Shown piece by piece: positions 22,140-34,578 of a DNA stretch of 64,000 nt. The stretch comes from Romanomermis culicivorax (lineage: Eukaryota; Nematoda; Enoplea; Mermithida; Mermithidae). The notes under the pieces are model-generated. The model had not been told where the DNA came from, ran no database searches, and saw only the letters and a program-made list of their open reading frames with translations. The position numbers were made by a program, and so were the translations under genes. The stretch covers positions 558,001 to 622,000 of the forward strand of contig CAWUHX010000005.1 in the NCBI GenBank assembly GCA_963922205.1, given 5' to 3'. Position 1 is the first letter of the stretch. Each line of letters opens with the position of its first letter.

Positions 22140-23410
22140 CCGGAAAGATTACCATCTTTTTTGGGCTTTCACTTGTCATCATAGAGGACTTGACCATTGA
22201 TTCCTTGTGTAATCCAAGTCAATTATGCTCTTGGATAGTTTGCTAGAAAATTTGTTCAACAATGCTTGTAGATTAGGCTTTTAAGTCGAACATTTCAATT
22301 TTTTCTTCAATTTTAACGAATTAACTTCTCTAAAAACACCGGATGGCTTGAAAAAGCTCAGAAAACAGTGCGATAAAGCGTCTGTGAGCATTTTTAAGCG
22401 GAAAAAAACGAGGATTTTACGACGAAAAAAGTTTCTTTCCACATGTGGAAAAAAAATTTGACCACTTTCCACATTTGTGGAAAGGAGTTCGTGGAAAAAA
22501 ACAGTGAGCCCACAATGCTTAGTAGAATTAATTACAAAGCATTAGGGACGAAGTGGTAGCCTCTTTTGATTGGCCGAAATTACCGCCGCCTTGTTGATTG
22601 GTCAAAATATTTGAGATGTCGAGAATGCATTATATGCGTTTTGAATGGTTTTAACTAACAACTTCATTTGGAAGAGCCTCAACAGCACTGCTCCCTTCGG
22701 GCGCAGCTGCTGTACCCTAAGCCTAAGCCTAAGGAAAATTTTGAAGGAAAAATTGATGAAAAATACACTTTAGGTGAAAAAACTGTCTGGGAGGCGGTAA
22801 TTTCGGCCAATCAGAAGAGGGCTAACACCAGCGTTTTTTTTTTTGTGCACGGACATTTGTGCCAATTGGCACAAGAGGCCAAAAATATTTGTGCCAACGG
22901 CACAAAAAAATTTTTTCTACAAGGAACATACTGAAAAATGCGGAAAACTTTCAGCCCAAAAGTTTTATAAAAATATATCCATTGAAGCTACTAACGGATT
23001 AATTTTTTGTAAAAATCATGCCCAACCTATTTTTCAGCAAACCACGACAGTGAAATAAGAAAAAACTGCAAGAAAATAGCTCACGGCGACTTAAAAAGAA
23101 ATGGAAAATGCCGAGACTAGAATTGTTCAGGAAGTTCAAATTGATTCAATTTTCGACTGCGAATATTTAAGGTAAAGTAGGGTGATTTTTATCAGAGTGT
23201 GGCATTCCTGCTGATCTCAAATAGTTATCAAATGCCATACTCTGATCAAGTCGCGCCTGATCAAAGTCACCCCACTTTACCTTATATAATTTAAAGATTA
23301 GAGAGAATAAAGTCTGAAATTGTGTAAATTTTCGGTCGAAACACTGTATTAACGATTTCTATTTTCCTATGGAATTAATCAAACACAAAAGTTAAGGATT
23401 TCAGTTCTAA
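22140..23410 (+). repeat. 1.25 kb direct duplication, copy 1
   Basis: Matches 24073-25322 closely in the same orientation, with a few short indels. Contains palindromes near 22437 and 22859, two to three TTAGGC-like repeats at about 22719-22735 and the hairpin element at 23168-23284. Confidence 0.85.
23168..23284. mobile_element. 117-bp hairpin MITE (copy in duplication 1)
   Basis: Ends AAGGTAAAGTAGGGTGA and TCACCCCACTTTACCTT are inverted, and internal ATCAGAGTGTGGCATT pairs with AATGCCATACTCTGAT. Copied with the duplication at about 25078-25195. Confidence 0.8.
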
Positions 23411-24072
23411 ACACTGTTTTTTTTCCACATTTGCACTATAATGTGGAAAAAAATCTGGAATGTGGAAAAAATTTTTGAGGTCTTTCCACAAATGTGGAAG
23501 AAAAATTTGGGGTTTTCATATTGAAAAGATGCATTTTGATGCATTTTAGGAGGTGCAAATCTCAAAATTTTCCGGCGCTTCGCGCCGGTTATAACTTTAA
23601 TAATCATTATTATTTATTCAGTAGCTCAGGCGCGGCTTTTATCATGTCTACCTTTATTTATCACTTAATCTATAATAGTTTTCATCATCTTAAACGTAGT
23701 ACCCATACTTTAATTGGTAATCTTCAACATTTTATCATAATATTTAATGAAGATTCGCATTTTTTCCTTTTGAGAAAGATCAATACGTCAAGTCTTTATG
23801 CTTTATGATGCGATTATTTCTCTGCTAACGTAAAATCAATTCAAAAGCTTCATGGAAATATCTTTCGGAAATTTATACTCTTCTTACACATATATTTTCG
23901 ACCAAGTTCATGAGAGTTTACAGATAAATTACAGATTTTAAAATTTTTCAAGTAAAATTCTAGAAATTACGACTCTTGAACACAAAATTGAAATCTAATT
24001 CTTGAAATAAATGTTCGGAAAATTGATTTTCCAGCATCCCAGAATGTCAATATACCCAAAAAAATTTCCGGC

Positions 24073-25322
24073 GCTTCGCGCCGCAAAGATTGCCATCTTT
24101 TTTGGGCTTTCACTTGTCATCAATGACTTGACCATTTGATTTCTTGTGTAATTCAAGTCAATTATGCTCTTGGATAGTTTGCTAGAAAATTTGTTCAACA
24201 ATGCTTGTAGATTAGGCTTTTAAGTCGAACATTTCAATTTTTCTTCAATTTTATTGAATTAACTTCCCTAAAAACACCGGAAGGCTTGAAAAAGCTCAAA
24301 AACAGTGTGATAAAGCATCTGTGAGCATTTTTGAGCGAAAAAAACGAGGATTTTACGACGAAAAAAATTTCTTTCCACATGTGGAAAAAAATTTGACCCC
24401 TTTCCACATTTGTGAAAAGGAGTTCGTGGAAAAAAACAGTGAGTCCACAATGCTTAGTAGAATTAATTACTAAGCATTAGGGACGAAGTGTTAGCCTCTT
24501 TTGATTGGCCGAAATTACCGCCCCCTTGTTGATTGGTCAAAATATTTGAGATGTCGAAAATGCATTATATGCGTTTTAAATGGTTTTAACTAAGAACTTC
24601 ATTTGGAAGAGCCTCAACAGCTGCTGTACCCTAAGCCTAAGCCTAAGGAAAATTTTGAAGGAAAAATAGATGAAAAATACACATTAGGTGAAAAACCGTC
24701 TGGGAGGCGGTAATTTCGGCCAATCAGAAGAGGGCTAACACCAGCGTTTTTTTTGTGCACGGACATTTGTGCCAATTGGCACAAGAGGCCAAAAATATTT
24801 GTGCCAACGGCACAAAAAATTTTTTTCTACAAGGAACATACTGAAAACTGCGGAAAAGTTTCAGGCCAAAAGTTTTACAAAAATATATCCATTTGAAGCT
24901 ACTAACGGATTAATTTTTTGTAAAAATCATGCCCAACCTATTTTTCAGCAAACCACGACAGTGAAATAAGAAAAAACTGCAAGAAAATAGCTCACGGCGA
25001 CTTAAAAAGAAATGGAAAATGCCGAGACTAGAATTGTTCAGGAAGTTCAAATTGATTCAATTTTCGACTGCGAATATTTAAGGTAAAGTAGGGTGATTTT
25101 TATCAGAGTGTGGCATTCCTGCTGATCTCAAATAGTTATCAAATGCCATACTCTGATCAAGTCGCGCCTGATCAAAGTCACCCCACTTTACCTTATATAA
25201 TTTAAAGATTAGAGAGAATAAAGTCTCAAATTGTGTAAATTTTCGGTCGAAACACTGTATTAACGATTTCTATTTTTCTATGGAATTAATCAAACACAAA
25301 AATTAAGGATTTCAGTTCTAAA
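24073..25322 (+). repeat. 1.25 kb direct duplication, copy 2
   Basis: Counterpart of 22140-23410. The two copies are separated by P and Q modules, suggesting a tandem duplication of about 1.9 kb. Confidence 0.85.
25078..25195. mobile_element. 117-bp hairpin MITE (copy in duplication 2)
   Basis: Same element as at 23168-23284, carried along by the direct duplication. Confidence 0.8.
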
Positions 25323-26720
25323 TCCGAATCTGACTGAATGAACAACAGAGAATATCCAGATTTTTTTTCATTCATCGATCATTAACAGCCTGTAAAGTTT
25401 GCTGCAGCCTGCAACGATACTCTAATACACTATTTCGAAGAGAAATCGCTCGCTTTCGGGTCTAATATACGAGTAGGAAATATTATATTCATTGAATCGG
25501 CGCAAAGCGCGGAAAATTTTTGGCATTTTCAGCGCCTAAAACGTCTAAAACTCAAGTAAGTTTAATGTTTGACCAGACCAAAAATTTTGTGCCAATTGGC
25601 ACGAGTTCTCAAAAATTTTTGTGCCATTCCAAATTTTTTTGTGCCAAAAACCATGTTTTGGCACAAAAAACACTGGCTAACACTTCGTCCCTAATCACCG
25701 TTTTTTCCCCCGGGCCTTTTCCCCAAATGGGGAAAAGGGTCAAAATTTTTTCCCCATTTTCCATGCTCACAGATGCTTTATTTAGGTGTTTTTGAGTTTT
25801 TTCAAGCCTCCTGGTGTTTTCAGACCCGTTAATTCATTAAAATTGAGGAAAAAATTGAAATTTTCGAGTTCAAAGTTTAATCTACAAGCATTGGAAAAAC
25901 TTTCAAGCAAACTATCTAACTATCTATCCAAAAAACTATCCAAAACCATAATGACTGAATTACATGAGAAATCGATGGTTAAGTCCTCTATGACGACAAG
26001 TGAGAACCCAAAAGGGATGCTAATCTTTCCGGCGCGAAGCGACGCTGGAAAATCAATTTTCCGAACATTTATTTCAAGAATTAGATTTGAATTTTGTGTT
26101 CAAAAGTCGTAATTTCTAGAATTTTACTTGAAAAGTTTTAAAACCAGTACCTAATTTATTTGTAAACTCTCATACTTGGTCGAAAATATATGAGTAAGCA
26201 GAGTATAAATTTCCGAAAGCTATTTCCATGAAGCATTTGAATTGATTTTACGTTAGAAAATAAATAATTGCATCAAAAAGAGAAAGATCAATACTTGACG
26301 TATTGATCTTTCTCAAAAAGAAAAAATGCGAATCTTCAATCTTCATTAAATATCATGATAAAATATTGAAGATTACCCATGAAAACATGAGATAATACGT
26401 TCAAGATGATGAAAACTATTATATATTATATGATAAATGAAGGTAGACATGCTAAAAACCGCGCCTGAGCTAAGTAATGCATAATAATGATTATGAAAGT
26501 TATAATCGGCGCGAAGCGCCGGAAAATTTTGAGATTATGACCCTCTAAAATGCACCAAAATGCATCTTTTCTGTATCCGATCCCCAAAATTTTCTTCCCC
26601 AAATGGGAAAAGAGCCCAAAATTTTTTTCCCTTTTCCGAATTTTTTTTCCCGAAAAAGCACGATTTGGGGAAAAAAACAGTGTCCCTAATGCTTAGTAAA
26701 TTAATCATCTTGATCTACAG

Positions 26721-28040
26721 TAAGTTGTCACTTATCTGTACTAAATTATGTTTAGTACAAACCTGCGTGTATGAACGTGGTCATAGACAAATATATAGAA
26801 ATATCTACAAAATTTTCTCATAGACAGCTTACATGTTCGCATTACTTCTCTTGCACTTCCTATTCTTTCAAACTAACAAAGAAAGAACAACAGGAAATTT
26901 AAACTGATATATAATATGTTCATTTTTAGATCAAGGTTTAAGCACACAAAAAATTGACAATTATTAAATTTTAAGATCCATATTCGTTTTTTTCAAGATC
27001 TATCATGATGGAAGATTTTTTCCAAGATTTATCATGATGAACAACATGGATACTGAAAAAAACGCATTTTATCGACATTTTGAAGTCGTACCAGAAAAGA
27101 AAACAAAAGGTTAGGGTAACACCAAAATCTGTAGTATTGGAGCATGTATTTTTCAGATTTCTATATGGGCATTCCTGAAATACGCCCCGTTTCATGTCCT
27201 AAGTTGGGATGCTTCCCTTGGAATATCACATTGCATTCGTCATTGCATGGATCTACTAATGGATACAAGATACAAAATTGATGAGCAGAAAGCATGTAAT
27301 GCTGAAAATGTTAGGACATGCTCATGAAGGACATTTTGGAACTTCGACCCTATTGGTGAAATGCACTCACAATTTCATGTAATTTCTACCAAATCGCACA
27401 TTTTTTAAAAATATGTGTCAACTTCTCGATCAAAAGTTGAGTTTGCAAAACAAAAATATAGATTTATTCTGCCAGATTTAATTTGCCAGTATAATAAGGA
27501 CATAAATAAATATGTTATTTTTAGCCATAACATACATGAAATCAGATTCAATGTGATATGTTCGCCTTGGAGCACAGTTATTATTAGTAACGAACCGGCT
27601 GATAGCAGATGTTCCAACAGGTTCAGCTTTTCCATAGCATAAATTTCTAGAGAATTCAGTGTTTTAGCAAAGCTTCACGGAGCAGTTAGTTCTCAGTTGT
27701 TTGTCAATGGCAGCCTAAATTCAGCATATTTCTATATTCCCCACTTTATAGTGTTTGAATTATTCACAATGATTTATTCAGTATAGTGAACAGTTGACGG
27801 AAAATGTTCCCACAGTTTTAGACCCAATCATCACAGCAGACGGTGTTTTTTCAATGATGCAACATGCCATGACCTTCTGTCCATAACATTTACATCAACA
27901 ATAATGTGAATGGTGATAAGCAGTGTGCTTGGACGTGTTTGAATTTCCAAACCTTTAACCCCATATTTGCTCAAAGGAAGTTATTACAAAACTATAAAAA
28001 GCCAGTGTCCTATCTTCAGTTCCTGAACCAAGCCTATTGT
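26721..28040. other. Non-coding interval, nothing recognised
   Basis: Less repetitive than the block before it. A few ORFs of 60-80 codons (for example 27405-27642 on both strands) show no family resemblance and no supporting splice pattern. Confidence 0.45.
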
Positions 28041-28490
28041 AACGTTAGTCACCAAGTAATAGCAGTGCGCTACCACCAACTGCATAGCCGTGCATGGCCT
28101 GAGCGAGTGCAGCAGTGCCTGTCACAAATATGCAGGTTTGGGACCATGACTTGTGCGTGAAACATCAAGACTACAGTTTCAGAGGAAAACGCACCCTGGC
28201 GTGTGCATCGTGACATTCCCCCCTTGAAAAAAGTGACGTCCCCGGCACAACATCTCTCCCCTTGCTGAGGCATGCAAGGGGCGTCCTGCCAGCCTCGCCA
28301 TGTAACATTAGTCACTGGGTGGTAGCAGTGCGCTACTACCAACTGCACACCCCTGCATCGCCTGAGCCAGTGCAGCAGTGCCCGTCACAAATATGCAGGT
28401 TTGGGACCGTGACCTGTGCATGAAACATCAAGACTATGGTTTCAGAGTAAAACTCATGATGGCAGTGTGTGCACATCGTGACGCTATCTT
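28041..28490 (+). repeat. Two direct copies of a roughly 190-bp segment, about 260 bp apart
   Basis: Both copies run from GTTAGTCAC through GCAGTGCGCTAC, CACAAATATGCAGGTTTGGGA and GAAACATCAAGACTA to CATCGTGAC, with scattered substitutions. Nothing suggests coding. Confidence 0.75.
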
Positions 28491-28499
28491 TCAGTGAAA

Positions 28500-29641
28500 A
28501 TCCAAGTGAGGCGAACAGGTTGCTACAGCACTGGGGGCTCATTGCAGGTTCGAACTGTTGACCTTGTCGATATCAGCATAACCAGCACATAGATTGGTAG
28601 TGTGGCACCATGTGGCGAATTGGTGTCTGGAGTGCAGATAGAGATGTGGCTTAGGCACTCTCATGTCCACACATTTCTCTTAGACATCAATCGAGTGTTT
28701 GGAACATTAACATGATATCACATTTCAGTCGCTCCAATGCAGATTTTTCAGAGCCCAATTTATTCTCAACATTCAGAGGGAAAAATCGGCTGAAAAACAT
28801 TTATTTCATTATCTTTACATGCACCATTCTATCCAAATTCTTCTTAGAAAAAAGTAGGTTTCATGACAATCATAAGCTCATCCATAAGTCAAAGACTAAA
28901 TCCCCGGTTATACCGACCGTCGCCCAAGCAGACTAGGCACAAAGGCAGATGCCTGCAAGTGTGCAATCAGTCCTTAAATGCTACTCAATTTTCAACTGCG
29001 AGGGAAGACACAGGCGTCCAAGTGGCCACACTTTTGAGCTCCCAATACTTAATTCCTGAGCTCCTGCACCTGCACCTGAATCTATCTACAGAATACCTGT
29101 CTTCCCCTTATATAACTTGAATTCTCTCGCCAGACACCAATCTTCTAATTCCCTGATTCTGATTTTCATATCTGGACCCACTTTTCGATGATTTTATTGA
29201 AGTTTAGCATTAAAGAGAGAATATATATAAAACCAAAAGTTGGAAAAACCATTAGTATGAGAAAACATTGTTTTGCATAAAAATTGTTCAGAGACCAATC
29301 CACCATACAGGCACATAGGTAGTATGGAGAATGTGGACCAAGCAGCCACCCCCTCAAATTTTTTTTGAAGACAGTTTTCTGATATCTGCATATTTCTTTT
29401 AAAGACATTGTTCTGGAGCTTTTTTGCCCACTCAACCTCAAATTTATCAATGAACACTCCAAGGACCTTCCACCTGGAAAATTTTCTCCAGACATGTCAC
29501 AGCACACTCAGAAGTTTAATGATTTATGACCTTTTAGGCCAGGCGATGATGTATTTGGCCTGCATGTGCATGACACAACTTAATAAAACTTCTCTAGCAA
29601 ATTTTCAGGTTGGTTAACATACAGTGCAGCATTTGTGAAGC
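28500..29641. other. Upstream interval of the first secreted-protein gene, no feature assigned
   Basis: Several medium ORFs on both strands (29166-29507 minus, for example), none with a recognisable motif. The promoter of the gene at 29642 must lie here but no clear TATA element stands out. Confidence 0.4.
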
Positions 29642-31661
29642 ATGATTCGCACATTATTCAATTTTGGAGCTTTGATTCTCATCTCATTTATCATTTGCAA
29701 TGTTTGCTCAATGGACGAATTCAATAACACACTGGAAAACGATTTCCTGTTGCTGAATGATAATGGTAAGTTAAATATGAAAAAAACAAAACTTTCACAT
29801 AATCCAAATATTTTTTTAGAAACAGCACTCAGTCGTTCTATACGTGAAACAAATGATGGCGTTAGTTCTCTAGGCAATATAAGATTTAGTGTGCCCGATC
29901 TGAATGTCATGCATGAGGTCAATGGCATCAATGTCGATTTGCAGGCGTACAAGGTTGACGATCAAGATCGCAATGACCAATGGGTTAGCATAGGTCAACC
30001 AGTTTTGCTCAAAAATCGGAATGGCAGTGTTTACGAATTCACATCAGAAAATATAGTTTTGCGATTGCAGTTACTGTCACATGATCAACTGAAGGCCCTT
30101 AAAAACGCCGCCAGAATATGTAATCCAAATTTGAATGAAGCTTTCATTCATCTGATACCCCTACAAAGTATAACCTGCAAGGCAGTTTTCTTCTCCAATG
30201 GTCACTCAGTTGAGCTCCAAGGTAAAGGTACTAACTTGAATCAATATCAAATTCCCGTCAAGGTGCCTTGTCTGAAAAACTCAGAACAAAGACAACATTT
30301 TATAAGCCGCATACAAAAACCAGACCCTTTGGAATGGGATTGCACTTTTACTGCTGATGGCAAAGAAAAGTTTGTAAATCGTATAGAAATATCAGCCCGA
30401 GACATACAAATGGCAGTTGATGAACTGGATCTGTTTGGTCCACGGGATCAAATCTACGTCATGAGGCAGCAGATGACAATGTTTTCGCAAGAAATACGCA
30501 GCAACCTGCAAATTGAAGAAGATTATGAATTGGATGAAAAATTTGATGAAAAACTGGTTGAACGGTTGATATCCATGGCCTCATCAGCTTTCCAATTTGT
30601 TTCCATCGATCAAGCATTAGAAAAAATATCAAAGTTTGGGTTTTCTCAAAAAGATGTACAGCCTGATGAAATAAAGCGCCAATTGTCTGACGAAATGGTT
30701 GCAGACAAAAGTGGTCAAAAGGATTCAATCTCGGTGAAAAGTGATACGAAGCAAGCCAATGAAGGCGAAAATGAGTACAGAGGCAGTGGCACTGGGGAAG
30801 TATCATGGGCGTCTTTGTTCAATGTGAAAGCTAATGGCGAGGTTTTGAAGAAAAATCGAGGAAAATGAACATGTCGGTGAAAGATCAATTGAATGAAATG
30901 AATAAAGACAGTCAAATCCATACAAAATATGAGTGGGATGGCTCGAAAATAGTTCCCAAGGCCATCAAAGTTGCTTTATTACACAAGAATGCTTTCACAA
31001 GAAACATAGCAGTGTCGTATAAAAAAATAGTGCGAAAAGACGCCCGCTACAGGAAGCAAATTTCAATCACAACGGGTTCCTTCATGGCTGGTAAGATGCT
31101 GTAGGATGTATGCACTACTCAAGTGAGCAAATTACATTATGCTTAGATGAGATAGAAACAAGATTGAGGATTTTTTCAAAATTATGTGATCAAAAATCTT
31201 GGCAGAAAGGATTGTGTGCATTAGATTGGGATTGACTATCGCGTATAATTACAAGTTTTTCAGATGAGACTTTGAAGAACATAAACAAACGAATGGATGC
31301 AGCTCATAGTTCAATTCGCTCCCTCACGAGGCAACTTGAAGAAATTTCAATTTCAAGAATGGTGTACGGAACTGACACGGCTTTTGATACGATCCTTTCA
31401 TTGAGAAGAAGCCAGAATAGCATAGAAAATCGCCTCAAAATCCAGGAACAGAAGGAATATTTTAGTAATTACGAGGTCCAGTGTAATTCTTACTCTACCT
31501 TCTCAATCATAGTCAGTTCAACGACTCAGATACATTGCCCAGATAATCCAGCACAGAATTTTCTTCACAGTGTGCAGTTTAATATTGGACCAGGCAAAAG
31601 TACAAGTGATATCAAATTCCCTCCAATTTCGTGGCAGTGTTGTCATTATGTGTTTTCCTAA
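29642..31661 (+). pseudogene. Secreted protein of unrecognised family, paralogue A, frameshifted
   Basis: Exons 29642-29765, 29820-31090 and 31264-31661; introns of 54 nt (GTAAGT...TTTTTTTAG) and 173 nt (GTAAGA...TTTTTCAG). The N-terminus is a clear signal peptide (MIRTLFNFGALILISFIICN). The body is collinear with paralogue B at 36520-34579: a beta-rich N-terminal part (WVSIGQPVLLKNRNGS), a helical acidic middle (EEDYELDEKFDE) and a Cys-bearing C-terminal part (QNFLHSVQFNIG, ending WQCCHYVFS). Near 30855-30870 it is 10 nt shorter than B, shifting the frame: the first frame stops with TGA at 30866-30868 and the matching sequence resumes in another frame from 30865. Either a recent pseudogene or a sequence error. 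Function unknown; I recall similar secreted proteins only as uncharacterised families in other invertebrates. Confidence 0.72.
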
Positions 31662-32740
31662 TGGCAGGCAAAGGGTTACATTAACTATTGATCAGTTTTT
31701 CAAGCATTTTTTGTCGATTTAATTGATAATAAAATTTATTTTGTTGTTCAAGCAGCAATGTCCTCCCAATTAACATTGGGCCAAGTTGAAAACTTTGGAT
31801 CATTTTCAATGTGTGAGGTAGATATTTTTACATCTTTTTCTTCAAACTCTCTGATTGTTGATCACTTCTGAACCGAATATCCTCATCGCTTAAGGCTTTG
31901 ATTTGGATATTCAGGTCGAAAGAGTGTCCACTTTATATATGGAATTAAAATCAATAGTTATAAAAGCCCATGCAGAGGGTGTGTAAAACATATAACTGAT
32001 TTTTCGGAACTTTGTAAATTTATGTGAAATTATGTGGCTCGTTTACCCTGGCTACCCTCCTGAGGTTTGTGGGCAATTCCTGACTTGGTTGACACCTTAA
32101 TGCTAACTGGACTTGACTCAATTAGAGCTGAAAAGGAGATTACACGTCAAAGGTGAAGTACAGAGATTATTATTGAAGCAGAACACATTAGGGAAACACA
32201 AAACAAGATACAACGCCATCAGCACACAAGTTGTAAAGCACGGAATGAATCAAAAAAGCAAAACGACGCCAAACATCAATTACAAATACTATGCAAAACT
32301 TTCCATCCATTTGTTTCTGAGCCAAAAAATCGTAAAACACAAACCGTTTCCACACATTTGTTTACCTAATAAAAAGTGGATTTGCTTTAAGAACAAAGAA
32401 CTTTAGAAATAAAATAGTGATAGAGGACCAAAGGTAAGAGGAATTGACCCCTGACATTTACAGATTTTCTCTAGGTAAGGAGCCATTTTTTATATATGTA
32501 ATCCTGAACCAAACTCTGAGGAACATCTGACCAGTGAAATTGGAATTTTTTCACTTTCTGCTCAAAGTTTTATTTGATTTTATAAATTTTTTGCAAGTCT
32601 CCAGTGAACTTTTGCATTTTTAAGTTATCTGAGATAGGTAACATACTCTATTTAATATTTTTGGCGAAAGGTTGCTTGCGATTGGTGTATAACATTATGA
32701 TTCTCCATTCCTTGGCCTTACAATCGCGTAAAAATTATAT
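31662..32740. other. Non-coding interval downstream of paralogue A
   Basis: ATAATAAAATTTATT about 50-70 bases after the stop can serve as polyadenylation signal for paralogue A. Otherwise nothing recognised; the ORF at 32113-32406 shows no motif. Confidence 0.4.
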
Positions 32741-32800
32741 AACGCTTTTATTTTGCCCGTAGGCACACAATGAACGAATAATAATACAGTGATTATGGTA

Positions 32801-32845
32801 ATGCGACGTTTCGGTAGTCTACCTACTACCTTCCTCAGGCGACAA
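32801..32845 (-). ncRNA. Hammerhead-ribozyme-like motif next to the Penelope fragment
   Basis: The minus strand reads CTGAGGA, then GGTAG/CTACC as a hairpin stem, then GAAAC and GTC: the order CUGANGA - stem II - GAAA - short stem III - cleavage C of a minimal hammerhead. There is one extra A beside stem II, and stem I pairs poorly. Hammerhead motifs are established in Penelope-like elements; activity here is uncertain. Confidence 0.4.
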
Positions 32846-32879
32846 TAAACTCCTTTTTTCTATTTTTTTTTACCAAATT

Positions 32880-32952
32880 CGCTACTTGAGGGAATTGAAC
32901 CCTGGTTGTTTGATTGAGAGTCTAGAGCACTACCACTGGGCCATGGGGGCCA
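32880..32952 (-). repeat. tRNA-like sequence with A and B boxes, probably SINE-related
   Basis: The minus strand reads TGGCCCAGTGGTAG (A-box-like) and GGTTCAATTCC (B-box-like), spaced as in tRNA genes. The acceptor arms do not pair, so a working tRNA is unlikely. A tRNA-derived SINE head or tRNA-like promoter in the tail of the Penelope fragment is more likely. Confidence 0.55.
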
Positions 32953-33663
32953 GTAGTAACCTGTTTAGAAGTGCTATATATTCTGACTTGGGGGTACTAG
33001 TTCAGACTTGGGTTCCTGTCTGTTGCCCTTCTAAGGAATGCTTGGTTCCATATGTGGCCTATTTCAATGCTCTTACTACCTACATTTTTTTGACCCCACT
33101 TTTTCCATCTAAATGGTTTCTCTGATCTTCCTTTTGTAGGCATTAGGCTCTTGGGCAAGTATGGTGGTATTGTCAAAATTGGGTGTACATCCACATGATA
33201 GGCAATGTTCTGCCACACCACTTTTCTCAAGGCTCAGGTTCTTGAGGGCATTTCTGTGTTCTGCAATACGGGTCTTAAGTGTTCTGCCCGTTTCTCCTAT
33301 GTATACTTTCCCACATGGAGCCATAGGTACTTGGTATACTATACCCTGTGTATCTTCTTTATTTCTAGGTGGTGCTACTTTGCTGACTCTTTTCCTGATT
33401 GTGTCTTTACTTGTGGCAAGTAGTTGAACCTTGTACTTGTCGCATCTTCGCTTCAGTTTCTGTGTTAGTTGGCCACTGTAAGGTATTACAACAGTGCCTT
33501 TGTATTCAACTTTTTCTTGGTCATTTGCATTTCTTGTTATATTTGCTTTGTTATTGATTGCTGTGGGATAACCATTTTTCTTGAAGGCTTGCCTGATGTT
33601 ATTTTCTTCCACTTTCCTGGTTTCTTCAGTTGAGCATAGTGTACCTGACCCCAATATCATCAT

Positions 33664-34578
33664 TCAGTCAGCATGAACATTCTGATACTTTCAACATGAG
33701 AGTAGAATTTTATACGGATACCGGCAGTTTGATGTTTGATGTGTGGGATGCATCTGGGATGCATCTAGGATGCATCTCACAAGAGACATTAAAGAGGTGC
33801 CCAAGATGCACCTGCATCCTGCCAAACTTTACTGTGCTTAGGTAACACAAAACCAACAAACCAGTGCTTACTCCGTACCTACCTATAGGAATCACACATT
33901 TTTTGCTAGATACAAAAGAAAGATCAACTGTTGTCGTACTGCAGGTTAGAACAAAATGCATCTACACAACACCTTCTCAAAAATCTATGCATGAATGTCC
34001 ATTATTAAGTATGATCCAAGTTTTCTTTGTGATGTTGAGAATGGGGCCTTCTGGACACTTCACAGATGCAACCTGGACACTTCTAGGATATATCTCAGAC
34101 ACTAATTTTTGAGACTTAATTCCACCTGGTAATGTGGAATTGGTAAAATTATCGAGTTTGACATTAACTTTTACTGAGATTTGGCCGAAAGTTTCCTTCC
34201 AGGAATAAGAAACATAGTTCGAAAAATCAGATTCTATCAAATATATCACTTGGCCATTTGACATTTGAGGAAAAATTACTGATTTCATAATTTTAACAGA
34301 AATTATAAATGAAACTTTTTACATAAATTTGTTGCTGGGGGCCAGAGATCGAGTGCGTGGTGTCCAACATATACAGAAGTGGACATTGTGCAATCTAAAA
34401 AATTCGTATTTCCGAAAATTCTAATCAAAAATAGACTACTAAATATTTTTCGAGGCTATATCTAGTTGATGAATCTCTAATCAGAAAGAGCTTCCTGGTT
34501 ATTCGGCAGAATAAACTTCATTATTTATTAATGAAAAAATGACAAAATCGTTAAATAGTTAAAAATCGTACAATTAAT
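33664..34578. other. Interval between the Penelope fragment and paralogue B, with short GGATGCATCT repeats
   Basis: At about 33745-33825 GGGATGCATCT recurs three times, and at 33795-33825 a partial inverse (GATGCACCTGCATCC). No gene recognised. Confidence 0.45.

Larger units (their letters stand above)
20600..26720. repeat. Block of nested, duplicated palindrome-rich repeats
   Basis: Recurring modules: (P) segments near 20730-21180, 22320-22510, 23400-23560, 24280-24450, 25500-25800, 26530-26700 and 41345-41750, carrying perfect palindromes TTCCACATGTGGAA, GTGCCAATTGGCAC or TTTTCCCCAAATGGGGAAAA; (Q) about 510-bp segments at 21185-21690, 23570-24085 and, inverted, 26025-26530, bordered by CGGCGCTTCGCGCCG-type palindromes. 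No ORF is conserved between copies, so these look non-autonomous. Confidence 0.75.
32750..33663 (-). mobile_element. Penelope-like retroelement fragment: GIY-YIG endonuclease end, 5'-truncated and frameshifted
   Basis: The minus-strand ORF 33663-33109 has the C-terminal arrangement of Penelope-like elements: VVIPYSGQLTQKLKRRCDKY, KDTIRKRVSKVAP, then a GIY-YIG nuclease with GIVYQVPMAPCGKVYIGETG, RIAEHRNALKN and VAEHCLSCGC. The frame is lost after IRETI, and matching sequence (SIEIGHIWNQAF) continues in another frame, so the copy is dead. The RT half is missing. It lies between the two secreted-protein genes. Confidence 0.82.

Noticed and set aside
29166..29507. Possible reverse transcriptase fragment on the minus strand
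   Set aside because: Some phrases look protein-like but no RT motif could be placed; too weak to call.
30850..30880. A tiny intron explaining the frame change in paralogue A
   Set aside because: Copy A is shorter than B here, with no GT-AG pair; a 10-nt deletion or sequence error fits better.
32880..32952. Functional tRNA gene
   Set aside because: A and B boxes are present but the acceptor stem does not pair and the anticodon arm is poor.
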